From CAYWMY01 sp046352935 (GTDB lineage Bacteria; Pseudomonadota; Gammaproteobacteria; Steroidobacterales; Steroidobacteraceae), in the NCBI GenBank assembly GCA_046352935.1, contig JAXMGR010000009.1, positions 96,739-160,738 of the forward strand: a DNA stretch of 64,000 bases, in the 5' to 3' direction. A program made the translations under genes and the position numbers. This document shows positions 34,346 to 45,635 of this stretch, in pieces; position 1 is the first letter of the stretch; each line of letters begins with the position of its first letter. The notes under the pieces were generated by a model. It saw only the letters and a program-made list of their open reading frames with translations. It ran no database searches and had not been told where the DNA came from.

Positions 34346-37312
34346 ATGATCTCTTCGTCGGTCTCAACGGCAGAAGCCGTCGCTCCTTCACCCGATTTCT
34401 CGGTGCTCGAAGCCGTCCCCCAGGGCGTCCTGGTCTTCGGTGACTACGGAGCCGCCGCGCCGCCGGTCTTCGTGAACAGCGGCATGGCGGCGCTGACCGG
34501 ACAGGCGCGGGCAGCGCTGTCGGGAGACGGATTGTGCCTGTTCCTCGATGTTGCCGAGACGGCACGCCTGCGCGAGGCCGTGGCGAGCGCGCTCGCCGAG
34601 GGCGAGGCCGAGTGCAGCGATCTGGTCGGCTGCGGTGGCGGTGCGAGGCGGATCGTGCTGCACGTGCGCCTGCGCCGGCTGCCGGCCTCGCGGCACGTAC
34701 TGGCGACCTTCGAAGACGTGACGCGGCTCGTCGATGCGATCGAGCGCCTCGTCGTCACCGAATCCCACTACCGTGCGCTGACCGAGTCGACGAACGATGT
34801 ATTCATCGTCGTCGACGGCGCCGGCAGTGTCCGGTCCTGCTCGCCGGCCGTGCAGTCCGTGCTGGGCTACCTGCAGCTCCAGGCGCGTGGCGCGGCACTG
34901 CTCGACTTCGTCCACGCCGACGACCGGCAGTCGATGCGGAGCCTCCTCGACGGCGTCATGGGTGGTGCGGATCCCGGCGGCGTCGAAGTCCGCATCCGTC
35001 ACCAGCGCGGCAGCTACCGGTCCATGGAGATCCAGGTGCGGGACCTGCGCCACGACGCGGCCGTGAATGGCATCGTCTGCCATCTCCACGACGTCACCGA
35101 GCGGCGACGCGCGGAGGATGCGATCACCGCGCGCGAGGCGCTGCTGCGCTCCCTCTCCGACTATTCCTACAACATCACGCTCGTGATGGATGTTGCCGGC
35201 ACGATCCGTTTCGTCTCCGGGAACGCCGAGCGCGAGATCGGCTATCGTCCCGATGACCTGCTCGGATGCAACGCGTTCGACTACATCCACCCGGACGACC
35301 GGGCCACGGCAGCGGACCGCATTCGCGATCACATCGAGAACCTGCCGGCGGCACGCGGCCGCACGCTGGAACTGCGCATCCGCCATCAGGACGGACGCTG
35401 GGTCTGGCTCGAGGCACGGACCGTGAACTGCAACGGCGTGCCGGGCATCGACGGACTCATGACGCAGATGCACGGCATCGACGCGCGCAAGGCGGTCGAG
35501 GCGGAGATGTCGCGCATGCGGGCGCTGGTGACCTCTGCCGTCGGCGTGGCACGGGTCGGGGCGTGGGAATACGACGTCCAGGCCGACCGGGTCGAATGGC
35601 TCAATGACGAGTACTTCCGGATCGTCGGCGAGGATCCCGTGACCGGCCGGATCGCGCATCGCCACTGCCGCGCCGGCATCCTCGACGAGGACTGGCCCGC
35701 CATGGAGGCGGCGCTGACCGCCTGTCTCACGGGGCAGACCGAGCTCTTCGAGTGCGAATACCGCGTGTGTACCGCGGGCGGCGAGGATCGCTGGCTGCTC
35801 GACCGCGGACGGGTCATCGCGCGGGACGGCACCGGGCGATCGACGCGCATGGGTGGCGTGACCCTCGACATCGACGAACGCAAGCGCGCCGAGATCGCGC
35901 TGCGCGAGAGCGAGCGGCGCTTCGAGACGGTGCTGTGGAGCTCGGGCATCGCGTTCTGGATCACGGACGCGGATGTCAACATCCTCGAGGTCAGTGCCCA
36001 GTTCGAGACCGTGACCCGCAGCCGGGTCGGGCAGCCCGGCGTGCGCACGGCGCGGCAGCTCCTCGATCACATCCATCCCGAGGACCGCGAGGCGTTCGCG
36101 CGGCAGGTCGCCGCGCACCTGCGCGGCGAGGCGGACGACATCGACATCGAGCTGCGCTTCCGCGGCGACGACGGTCGCTGGTCCTGGCTGCACAATCGCG
36201 GCCGCGCCATCGAGCACGACGACGCCGGACGGGCCACGCGGCTGGCCGGCACGGTCATGGACGTCACCTCGCGACGCGAGGTCGAGGAGCACCACCGCAT
36301 GCAGGCCAGCATGCTGCAGGCGCTCAGCGAGGGGGTCCTCGTCTGCGATGACGTCGGCCGGGTCACCTACGGCAATGCGGCCGCATCGATGATGCTGGGC
36401 CTCGATCCGACGCAGCTCATCGGCCAGCGCATCGAGGTGCTGCTGCCGCCGGCGCACGGTGACTGGCGCTGGTCCGAGCCTTTCAATGGCGGCGTCATGT
36501 CGGCAGACGGGCATCCACATCGCCTGGAGACGACCATCCGGCAGCGGGACGGGTCCACGCTGCTCGTATCGGCTGCCGTCGCGCTGTCACAGTTCCTGGG
36601 TGCGCCCCGCTGGGTCGTCGTGCTCCAGAACGTCACCACGCAGCGGCGCCTCGAGCGCGAACTCATCGAGGTCGCGAACCGTGAGCAGGAGCGTATCGGT
36701 CGCGACCTGCACGACGGCCTGGGTCAGGAGCTGACGGGCATCGCCCTGATGCTGGGTGGCCTGGCCAGCCGGGTGGAGCGCGAACTGCCGGCTGCGCGTC
36801 CGGACGTCGACGAGATCCTGGACCTCGTGGCGCAGGCGGTGCAGAGCACGCGCACGCTGGCGCGGGGCCTGTCGCCGGTCGCGATCGAACGCGCGGGCCT
36901 CGTGTCTGCCCTGCGTGATCTCGCGGCACGCTCGCGCGAGATCATGGGGCTGGACGTGCGCGTCCGTTCCCTCGTGCGTCCCGGCGCCGAGCTGGACGCG
37001 GTCATGGCCACGCAGCTCTACCGCGTTGCGCAGGAAGCGCTGACCAACGTCGTGCGCCATGCCGGCGCGACCAGTGCGACGCTGTCGTTCAAGCTGACCG
37101 AACGCATGATCGTGCTGTCCGTCTCCGACGACGGTGCGGGAGTCACGCCCGAGGCGCTCGCCGGTCCCGGCCTCGGTCTCAAGATCATCGCCTACCGTGC
37201 GCGCATGATGGGTGGCATGGCGCTCTGCGAGCGGCGTCCGTGCGGCGGCACGCGCGTGGTGGTCCGGGTCCGTCGCGGCGCGGTCGGCGAAACGCCGCCG
37301 GTGACGGCATGA
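34346..37312 (+). CDS. soluble multi-PAS sensor histidine kinase, NarX-type (HisKA_3)
   Basis: A 988-residue kinase with no predicted membrane helix. Several PAS/PAC modules fill residues ~20-760, recognisable by repeated 'RWVWLEARTV', 'RWSWLHNRGRAIEHDDAGRATRLAGTVMDVTSRREVEE' and similar PAC ends. The HisKA_3 phospho-acceptor is H789 in 'ERIGRDLHDGLGQEL', followed by the N box 'AQEALTNVVRHAG' and G box 'GLGLKIIAYRARMMGG'. The ATG at 34346 is the first start after a TATACT -10-like element. Its stop overlaps the next kinase start (ATGA). The partner is likely the NarL-type regulator at 39891. The signal is unknown. Confidence 0.88.
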   Translation: MISSSVSTAEAVAPSPDFSVLEAVPQGVLVFGDYGAAAPPVFVNSGMAALTGQARAALSGDGLCLFLDVAETARLREAVASALAEGEAECSDLVGCGGGARRIVLHVRLRRLPASRHVLATFEDVTRLVDAIERLVVTESHYRALTESTNDVFIVVDGAGSVRSCSPAVQSVLGYLQLQARGAALLDFVHADDRQSMRSLLDGVMGGADPGGVEVRIRHQRGSYRSMEIQVRDLRHDAAVNGIVCHLHDVTERRRAEDAITAREALLRSLSDYSYNITLVMDVAGTIRFVSGNAEREIGYRPDDLLGCNAFDYIHPDDRATAADRIRDHIENLPAARGRTLELRIRHQDGRWVWLEARTVNCNGVPGIDGLMTQMHGIDARKAVEAEMSRMRALVTSAVGVARVGAWEYDVQADRVEWLNDEYFRIVGEDPVTGRIAHRHCRAGILDEDWPAMEAALTACLTGQTELFECEYRVCTAGGEDRWLLDRGRVIARDGTGRSTRMGGVTLDIDERKRAEIALRESERRFETVLWSSGIAFWITDADVNILEVSAQFETVTRSRVGQPGVRTARQLLDHIHPEDREAFARQVAAHLRGEADDIDIELRFRGDDGRWSWLHNRGRAIEHDDAGRATRLAGTVMDVTSRREVEEHHRMQASMLQALSEGVLVCDDVGRVTYGNAAASMMLGLDPTQLIGQRIEVLLPPAHGDWRWSEPFNGGVMSADGHPHRLETTIRQRDGSTLLVSAAVALSQFLGAPRWVVVLQNVTTQRRLERELIEVANREQERIGRDLHDGLGQELTGIALMLGGLASRVERELPAARPDVDEILDLVAQAVQSTRTLARGLSPVAIERAGLVSALRDLAARSREIMGLDVRVRSLVRPGAELDAVMATQLYRVAQEALTNVVRHAGATSATLSFKLTERMIVLSVSDDGAGVTPEALAGPGLGLKIIAYRARMMGGMALCERRPCGGTRVVVRVRRGAVGETPPVTA

Positions 37313-39894
37313 GCGCCGCGCACCACCTCGCCTCCCGGCGCGAAGGGACGAAGGCCAGTCCCTGGACCGTGCTCGCCGCCACGGCGCGCAGGGTCTCCGG
37401 CGCCACGGTCGTCGCCGTGATCCGCACGGAGGCCGGCTTCCTCGATGTCGCCGCCGTCGACGGCGGCGCTGGCGAGTGGCGGCAGGCCTCTCCCGTCGCG
37501 CTGGAGCCCGGCGAACTGATGCGCTCGCTGGGTGTGAACGCCGCCGACGGACGCATTCCCGCCGTGCTGCGATCCGCGTGGCACTGGCTGCCGGAGGCGG
37601 AGCCGCTCGCGGCAGTGCCGGTGCTCGGCGAAGACGCCGGGCTCCTGGGCGTGGTGCTGCTGTTCGGCAGGCCCGGTCGTGCCGATGTGCGGCGCGTCGA
37701 GGACCTGGCGGCGCTCGCGGCCGCGAGCATCGAGCAGGCGGAACGCCGCGGCCGCTTCGAGGCACTGCTGAACAGCGGGCACGCCGTCGCCTGGGAGGCC
37801 AGACTGCCGGATCTGCAGGTCACCGGCGTGAGCGGCCGGTACGCGGATCTGCTCGGCTACGGACACGACGAGTGGCTGGCGCCGGGATTCTTCGCCCGGA
37901 TGATGGACCCGCGCGACCGCGAGCGGGTCATGGCCGCGTGCATGGCGGACGTCGCGCGCGGCCGCGACCACGAGCTCGTCTACCGCGCCGTCCGCGCGGA
38001 TGGCGATGTCATCTGGCTGCGGGATTTCACGCGCGTGGTGCACGACGGGACCGGGCGCGCGGTGTCCCTCAGCGGCCTGTTCATCGACATCTCCGCCCAG
38101 AAGGAGGCGGAGCTCGCTCTCGAACGGCGTCAGCAGCGCATGCGGGTGGCCACCGAGGCGGCGCCCGTGGTGACCTGGGAATGGGATGTCGAGAGCGGTC
38201 GCGTGGAGGCCGACGTCCGGAACGCGCCCGGCCCCGAGGGGCTGGCTTCGGAGCGTCTGCACATCCGTGAAATGCTGGCGCGGCTGCATGCCGACGACCG
38301 CGATGCGTGGTGGCGCGCCGCGAACCAGGCGATCGCGACCGGGCAGCCGTTCCGCGCACTGGTGCGCCGGGCCGGCACCGATGACCGCGAGCTGTGGCTG
38401 GTCGTGCTCGCGCATCCGGCGGAGGTCGACCCGGCCACCGGCCGCGTGCGCCGCTTCGTGGTCGCGTCCATCGACGTCACCGATCACCGGCGCGCGCAGG
38501 TCGATGCGGCCCTGTGGCGCGAGCGCGTGCTGCACGTCTGCGAATCGCTCAACGAGGCGCTCGCAGAGTGGGACATCGCGAGCGACCGCATGGAGTGGCT
38601 GCACGCGCCGAACGGTGTGCTCGGTCAGCCCGTCGCCGGACTCAGGCGATCGGCGGACCTGCTGCAGTTCGTGCATCCGGACGACCTGCCGGCGGCACAT
38701 GCCGCCATCGTCGATTGCCTCAGGCGCGGTCCCTACTGGCACTGCTCGCTGCGCTGGCGCGTGCCGGACGGTGGCTACCGCTGGCTCTCGGGGCAGGGAT
38801 TCATGCGGCGCAACGAGGCCGGCCGCGCGACGCACGTGGTCGGCATCGTCTATGACGACGACGAACTGCAGCGCACGCTGGAACAGCAGGCGCTGCAGTC
38901 GGCGATGCTCGACCGTCTCGGCGAGCCGGTCATCGCGCTCGACGACCAGCAGCGGATCGTCGTGGCGAACCGGGCGCTCGAGTCGCTGCTCGGCGTGGAT
39001 TCCGGGGCGCTCACCGGCCGCCCGGTCATGGACCTCGTGCAGCGCCGTCACCATGCCGAGCTGCTCGAGGTGATCCAGGACCTGCGTGCGGCGCCCGGCG
39101 CATCGGGCGGCCTGCGGCACCGGCTGGTCATGCACCGTCCCGACGGACAGGACGCCGCCGCCGAACTGTCCTTCAGCCGCGTCGACATCCGCTGGCGCGC
39201 GTACTGGGTCGGCGTCGGCCACGACGTGACCCAGAGCCAGCAGCAGCGCCGCCGCATCATGGAAGCCGTCGTCAGCGAGCAGCAGCGCCTCGCGATCGAG
39301 CTGCACGACGGCCTGAGCCAGGAGCTCACCGGCCTGTCGCTGCTGCTGTCCGCCATCGCGAGCCGCGTCGCGCAGCGCAAGCCCATCGAGGAGGACCTGG
39401 AGCGCGCGGCCGGCCTCGTGGCCTCGGCCATCGAGACGACCCGCGACGTGTCCCACGGCCTGTCGGCACATCGGGTCGCGCAGGGCGGCCTCGCGCGCGC
39501 GCTGGAGTCGCTGGCGGCGGCGACGGGGCGGCGCACCGCGGTCCACTGCGAGACGGACATCGACGGCGTGGTGTCGCGTCTCATCGACGTTCCGGTCGCA
39601 CACCAGCTCGCGCGTATCGCACAGGAGGCCGTCACCAACGCCGTGCGGCACGGAAGACCCGGCGAGATCCGCATCGAGCTCGGCATGCTCGGCGGCCGGG
39701 GCCGCCTCAGCATCACCGACAACGGCAAAGGCATCGACCGGACGGAGCCTTCGCGCGACGGGATGGGACTGCAGGTCCTTCACTATCGAGCGGACATCAT
39801 CGGCGGCGACCTGGCCGTCGAGCCGCAGGAGGGCGGCGGCACTCGTGTAAGCTGTGTGTTCCCATTGGATAACCATGAGGGGAGTGGTGCATGA
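37309..39894 (+). CDS. soluble GAF/multi-PAS sensor histidine kinase, NarX-type
   Basis: An 861-residue kinase without membrane helices. An N-terminal GAF-like domain (about residues 15-145, 'VLAATARRVSGATVVAVIRTE ... GLLGVVLLFGRP') is followed by about four PAS/PAC modules and a HisKA_3 dimerisation domain with H666 in 'RLAIELHDGLSQEL'. The ATPase domain has 'AQEAVTNAVRHGRPG' and 'GMGLQVLHYRADIIGG'. Its catalytic part resembles that of the preceding kinase, so the two probably arose by duplication and then diverged in their sensory parts. It overlaps both neighbours by 4 bp. Confidence 0.88.
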   Translation: MSAAHHLASRREGTKASPWTVLAATARRVSGATVVAVIRTEAGFLDVAAVDGGAGEWRQASPVALEPGELMRSLGVNAADGRIPAVLRSAWHWLPEAEPLAAVPVLGEDAGLLGVVLLFGRPGRADVRRVEDLAALAAASIEQAERRGRFEALLNSGHAVAWEARLPDLQVTGVSGRYADLLGYGHDEWLAPGFFARMMDPRDRERVMAACMADVARGRDHELVYRAVRADGDVIWLRDFTRVVHDGTGRAVSLSGLFIDISAQKEAELALERRQQRMRVATEAAPVVTWEWDVESGRVEADVRNAPGPEGLASERLHIREMLARLHADDRDAWWRAANQAIATGQPFRALVRRAGTDDRELWLVVLAHPAEVDPATGRVRRFVVASIDVTDHRRAQVDAALWRERVLHVCESLNEALAEWDIASDRMEWLHAPNGVLGQPVAGLRRSADLLQFVHPDDLPAAHAAIVDCLRRGPYWHCSLRWRVPDGGYRWLSGQGFMRRNEAGRATHVVGIVYDDDELQRTLEQQALQSAMLDRLGEPVIALDDQQRIVVANRALESLLGVDSGALTGRPVMDLVQRRHHAELLEVIQDLRAAPGASGGLRHRLVMHRPDGQDAAAELSFSRVDIRWRAYWVGVGHDVTQSQQQRRRIMEAVVSEQQRLAIELHDGLSQELTGLSLLLSAIASRVAQRKPIEEDLERAAGLVASAIETTRDVSHGLSAHRVAQGGLARALESLAAATGRRTAVHCETDIDGVVSRLIDVPVAHQLARIAQEAVTNAVRHGRPGEIRIELGMLGGRGRLSITDNGKGIDRTEPSRDGMGLQVLHYRADIIGGDLAVEPQEGGGTRVSCVFPLDNHEGSGA

Positions 39895-40601
39895 GCCCGT
39901 CCGTGCGGGACTCCGGTGGTCGGACCTCCGCCGGTGCGACAGTGCGGCGCGTCCTGATCGTCGACGACCATCCGATCGTCCGCCAGGGACTCAAGCGCCT
40001 CATCGAGCAGGAGCCCGACCTCGTCGTCTGCGGCGAGGCCGAGACGGTGCGCGATGCGCGCCAGCTGATCCGGGATACCGAGCCCGACGTCGTGATCGTC
40101 GACCTGCTGCTGCGCCAGGGCGACGGCATCGAGCTCGTGCGCGACGTCCGCGCGCACCATCCCTCGCTGCCCCTGCTCGTGCTGTCGATGCACGACGAGG
40201 CGATCTACGCCGAACGCATGCTCGCGGCAGGCGCCAACGGCTACATCATGAAGCAGGCGGCCGGTGACCAGTTCCTGACCGCCCTGCGTCGCGTGCTCGA
40301 CGGCGGGATCTACGTCAGCGAGGCGGTCGGCAACAGCATGATCCAGAAGTTCGCCGCGGGAGGCACCTATCTCGCGACCAACCCGATCAACCGCCTGTCG
40401 AACCGCGAGCTGCAGGTGCTGCAGATGATCGGCCGCGGCATGTCGACCCGCGAAGCGGCGGAAGCGCTGAACCTCAGCATCAAGACGGTCGAGTCCCACC
40501 GGCAGCGCCTGAAGCGCAAGCTGAACCTGACGACCGCGGCCCAGCTCGTCCAGTACGCCGTGAACTGGGCGGGCGGCCGTGAAGCAGGGCCCGGACGCTG
40601 A
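39891..40601 (+). CDS. NarL/FixJ-type response regulator
   Basis: A 236-residue regulator. The REC domain 'VLIVDDHPIVRQGL' has phospho-acceptor D71 in 'VVIVDLLLRQGDG' and 'NGYIMKQ'. The LuxR-type DNA-binding domain is 'RLSNRELQVLQMIGRGMSTREAAEALNLSIKTVESHRQRLKRKL'. It is translationally coupled to the second kinase (ATGA), so both kinases likely feed it. It is similar to the orphan regulator at 23087. A Gly/Ser/Arg-rich tail of about 18 residues precedes the REC domain. Confidence 0.93.
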   Translation: MSPSVRDSGGRTSAGATVRRVLIVDDHPIVRQGLKRLIEQEPDLVVCGEAETVRDARQLIRDTEPDVVIVDLLLRQGDGIELVRDVRAHHPSLPLLVLSMHDEAIYAERMLAAGANGYIMKQAAGDQFLTALRRVLDGGIYVSEAVGNSMIQKFAAGGTYLATNPINRLSNRELQVLQMIGRGMSTREAAEALNLSIKTVESHRQRLKRKLNLTTAAQLVQYAVNWAGGREAGPGR

Positions 40602-40733
40602 CCCCGCCGTGATGCCGCCCAGGCGCCCCCGCGCCTGCGAACCCGCAGCCCGAAGGCGCCGCCGGGTCCGGAACCCCGGAAGCCGGAGCATCACGAAACC
40701 GTAGGGGAAACCCCCAATCTGCGGCTCCCGCCA

Positions 40734-40760
40734 TCAAGCCGTCCGGCCCCGGGCCGATAA
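40734..40760 (+). promoter_or_regulatory. sigma-28 (FliA)-like promoter for the kinase-EAL pair
   Basis: TCAAGCCG (40734-40741), an 11-base spacer, then an exact GCCGATAA (40753-40760). This is the full sigma-28 -10 consensus at the canonical spacing, with a 4-of-8 -35. The start site would be about 65 bases before the ATG at 40834. Confidence 0.55.
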
Positions 40761-40833
40761 AGTCAAAGAGTCAGTTTCAGGTGCGGTGCAGCAGTGGTGC
40801 TGCGCGGTGGCGGTCTGCGCCGCCACGAGCCGC

Positions 40834-42799
<1,966 letters not shown>

Positions 42800-42819
<20 letters not shown>

Positions 42820-44035
42820 CGGATCCACGGAGCGACACGACGCGGCGCCGGACGAGGGCGGTCCCAACCGTCTGTTCGTCGTCGACGACGACGTCGACGC
42901 GCTCGACTTCGTCGAGCGGGTGGCCTCGGGCCTCGGCTACCGCGTCGCGACCGCGACGACGGCCGAGCGGTTGCTCGAATCGCTGACGGGCTTCGACCCC
43001 ACGCTGATCATCGTCGACCTGCAGATGCCCGGCACCGACGGCATCGCGCTGCTGCGCGAGCTGGGCCGACGCCGCTGCCGCACGCCGGTCGTGATCGCAA
43101 GCGGTATGGATGCGCGGGTGCTGTCCGGGGCCGAGCAGTTCGGTCAGTCGGTGGGCCTCGAGGTCGTGGCCGCGCTGCGCAAGCCGGTCATGCTCGACGA
43201 CCTCGAAGCGCTGCTCGCCCGGCAGCGCCGGGTCGACCAGCTCATCGATCCGCGGGACCTCGCACGTGCGGTCGACCGCGGCCAGCTCGTCGTGCACTAC
43301 CAGCCCAAGGCCGAGCTGCGGCCGGAGGGCTGGCTGCTCTCGGGCGTCGAGGCGCTGCTGCGCTGGGACCATCCCGAGTTCGGACTCGTGTACCCGGACC
43401 GATTCATCCCGCTCGCCGAGGAACACGGGCTCGTCGGCGCGATGACCGACTGGGTGCTGCAGACGGGAGTCGCCGAGATCGCGGCCTGGCGGCAGGGCGG
43501 ATTGTGCGCCCAGCTCGCGGTGAACCTCTCGGCCGGCCTCGTGGACGACATCGAGTTCCCGGACCGGCTGGCCGAACTGATGGCCGGGCAGGGCGTCGAG
43601 AATTCCCAGCTCACCATCGAGATCACCGAGACCGCGGCGCTGACGCAGCCCTCGCGCACCCTCGACATCCTCACCCGGCTGCGCGTGAAGGGCTTCGGGC
43701 TCTCGCTCGACGATTTCGGCACGGGCTATTCGTCGCTGACCCAGCTCTATCGCATGCCGTTCAACGAGATCAAGATCGACAAGTCCCTCGGCCTCGCCGT
43801 CGGCCAGGACCGCGAGGCGCAGACCATGGTGCGATCGATGGTGGATCTCGCGCACAACCTCGGCATGCGCGTCTGCGCCGAGGGCGTCGAGACGCCGGCC
43901 GCGCTGCAGTTCCTCGAACGCATCGGCTGCGATTATGCGCAGGGCTACCTGCTGGCCCGTCCCGTGCCCGCCATCGACGCGCGCGCGCGCCTCGGCACGG
44001 TCATGCCCGTGCAGCGGCTGCACGCAGTCGGTTGA
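42800..44035 (+). CDS. response regulator with EAL c-di-GMP phosphodiesterase output
   Basis: A 411-residue protein. The REC domain has 'LFVVDDDVDAL', phospho-acceptor D73 in 'LIIVDLQMPGTDG' and 'ALRKPV'. The EAL domain has E184-A-L in 'SGVEALLRWDHPE' plus 'VNLSAG', 'EITET', 'DDFGTGYSSL', 'IKIDKS', 'AEGVET' and 'QGYLLARP': all residues usually needed for metal binding and catalysis are present, so it should hydrolyse c-di-GMP. Start at 42800 with AAGGA upstream. Because MshE is of the c-di-GMP-binding type, this enzyme could lower pilus extension. Confidence 0.92.
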
Positions 44036-44091
44036 GAGCTGCCGTCCCGAAGAGGTCTTGCGTCGGTCCCGGACGGGGCGCCGAAGAAAGT

Positions 44092-44140
44092 GCGGCGGAC
44101 CGCCGGCCCCTCGGGAGCCCGTCCGCCGCTTGCATCCTTT
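44092..44140 (+). terminator. probable terminator after the EAL gene
   Basis: GCGGCGGAC (44092-44100) pairs perfectly with GTCCGCCGC (44121-44129), with 20 bases between that can form an inner stem. TTGCATCCTTT follows. The stop of the EAL gene is 57 bases upstream. Confidence 0.6.
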
Positions 44141-44330
44141 CAGTCTCTGGATCGTGGCGCCGCGGGTTCCGTCGCGCGCCGAACCCATGAATCGGCGCGA
44201 AGCGAAACGCCTGAAGCCCTGTCGCGTGATCCCGTCGACAGATCCACGCTGCCGCTCCTGAAGCGCGCGTGGAGTCGGGGTGTCGTACCCCGCTCCGCTT
44301 CGATCGTGGCCGTGGACGTTCCGCCGTAGA

Positions 44331-45635
44331 ATGCCCACACGCATGCGTCTCTCCAGATTCCAGCTCGTCCTCGCTGCTCTCATCGGGCTGCCGCTGCTCG
44401 TAGCCGGCGCGATGCTGCTGCTCCTGCGCTTCGGCGCCTTCGATGCATCGATCGCGCGCACCCTGTCGCGCTCGCTCGCGACACCCGTGGCCTTCGATCA
44501 CCTCGGCTGGTCGCTGCTGCCGGGTCCGGGTGTCGCGCTCGAAGGGCTCCACATCGGCGATGCGCGCGCCGGGGCGCCGCTCATCGACGGCGCCCGGGTC
44601 GGGATCGAGCTGCCGTGGCGCGCGGTCCGCGGCGATTTCTCGCACCAGCGTGCGGTGACGATCGATGCCGGCCAGCTGAACCTGCGCATCGACGCCGCCG
44701 GGCACGACAACTGGTCTGCGTTCGTCGACCGGGTGCTGGAGCTGATGGGCGAGGGGCCCGCCGCGTTCCGCGTCGACGCACTCGGGATGAAGGACCTGCG
44801 GCTGCGTTTCGAGGACGCTCGCAGCGGGCGGCGCCTCAGCGTCGCAGGCTTCTCGATGACCGCGGTGGACATCGCACCGCGTGCGCCGTTTCCGGTCGAG
44901 CTGCGCCTCGGCGCCTCAGCGGACCCCTGGTCCGGTCACGGCCGCCTCGCGGGCAAGGCGATGCTCGATCCCGACCAGGGTCGCTATGCGGTGGATCTCG
45001 ACCGCTTCACGATCTGGGCCGGCGGCGGCGGCCTGCCGATCGCGGGTGTCGAGGCGACGGGCCGCATCGAAGGCCTCGCCTGGGACATGAAGACTGATCG
45101 TGTGAGCGTGAAGCGCGCGCAGGGCTCTGCCGCGGGGGTCGCCTTCGAAGCGCAGGGCACGGTCGCGAAGGCCACGACGGCGCCCGCGGCGGAGTTCCGG
45201 CTGAAGACCGCGCCGTTCGCGCCACGCCCGCTCGCGCAGGCGCTCGGCATGGATCTGCCTGCGACCACGGACCCGGCGACGCTCGCCCGCGCCCGGCTCG
45301 AGGCGACCGTCGTCGCGACCACCGGATCGATCGGCATCCGCGACTTCGATGGCACGCTCGACGACACCCACGCCACCGGCTCCTTCGATCTGCCGCTACA
45401 GCAGGGCGCTGCGCCGCGCATCGTGCTCGCGGCCGATCGCATCGATCTCGATCGATACCTGCCGCCGACCGACACGAAGGCGCCGCGCAGTGCCACGACG
45501 CTGGAGGCGGCCCTCACGGCGCTGCGCAGGCTCGACATCGACGCCGACATCACGATCGACGAGGCCCGCGCGGCCGGTGCGCGGCTGCGCGGCCTGCGGC
45601 TGCACGTCGAGCCGAACCTGCGGGAGTCCCCTTGA
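44331..45635 (+). CDS. AsmA-like protein, C-terminally short
   Basis: A 434-residue protein with an N-terminal membrane helix ('LVLAALIGLPLLVAGAMLLLL', about residues 9-29) and AsmA-type repeats such as 'LGWSLLPGPGVALEGLHIGDARAG' and 'LRLKTAPFAPRPLAQALG'-like segments. AsmA family proteins are thought to bridge the envelope and move lipids. The C-terminus stops at 'ARAAGARLRGLRLHVEPNLRESP', where full-length relatives continue into the conserved C-terminal AsmA domain, so ~150-200 residues seem missing. ATG 44343 is an alternative start. The stop overlaps the next gene (TTGA). Confidence 0.78.
   Translation: MPTRMRLSRFQLVLAALIGLPLLVAGAMLLLLRFGAFDASIARTLSRSLATPVAFDHLGWSLLPGPGVALEGLHIGDARAGAPLIDGARVGIELPWRAVRGDFSHQRAVTIDAGQLNLRIDAAGHDNWSAFVDRVLELMGEGPAAFRVDALGMKDLRLRFEDARSGRRLSVAGFSMTAVDIAPRAPFPVELRLGASADPWSGHGRLAGKAMLDPDQGRYAVDLDRFTIWAGGGGLPIAGVEATGRIEGLAWDMKTDRVSVKRAQGSAAGVAFEAQGTVAKATTAPAAEFRLKTAPFAPRPLAQALGMDLPATTDPATLARARLEATVVATTGSIGIRDFDGTLDDTHATGSFDLPLQQGAAPRIVLAADRIDLDRYLPPTDTKAPRSATTLEAALTALRRLDIDADITIDEARAAGARLRGLRLHVEPNLRESP

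Noticed and set aside
40701..40716. GGGG-AAA-CCCC inverted element upstream of the third kinase
   Set aside because: A short GC palindrome in a GC-rich gap is likely by chance, and no second copy is seen near the NarL-type regulators' other possible targets.
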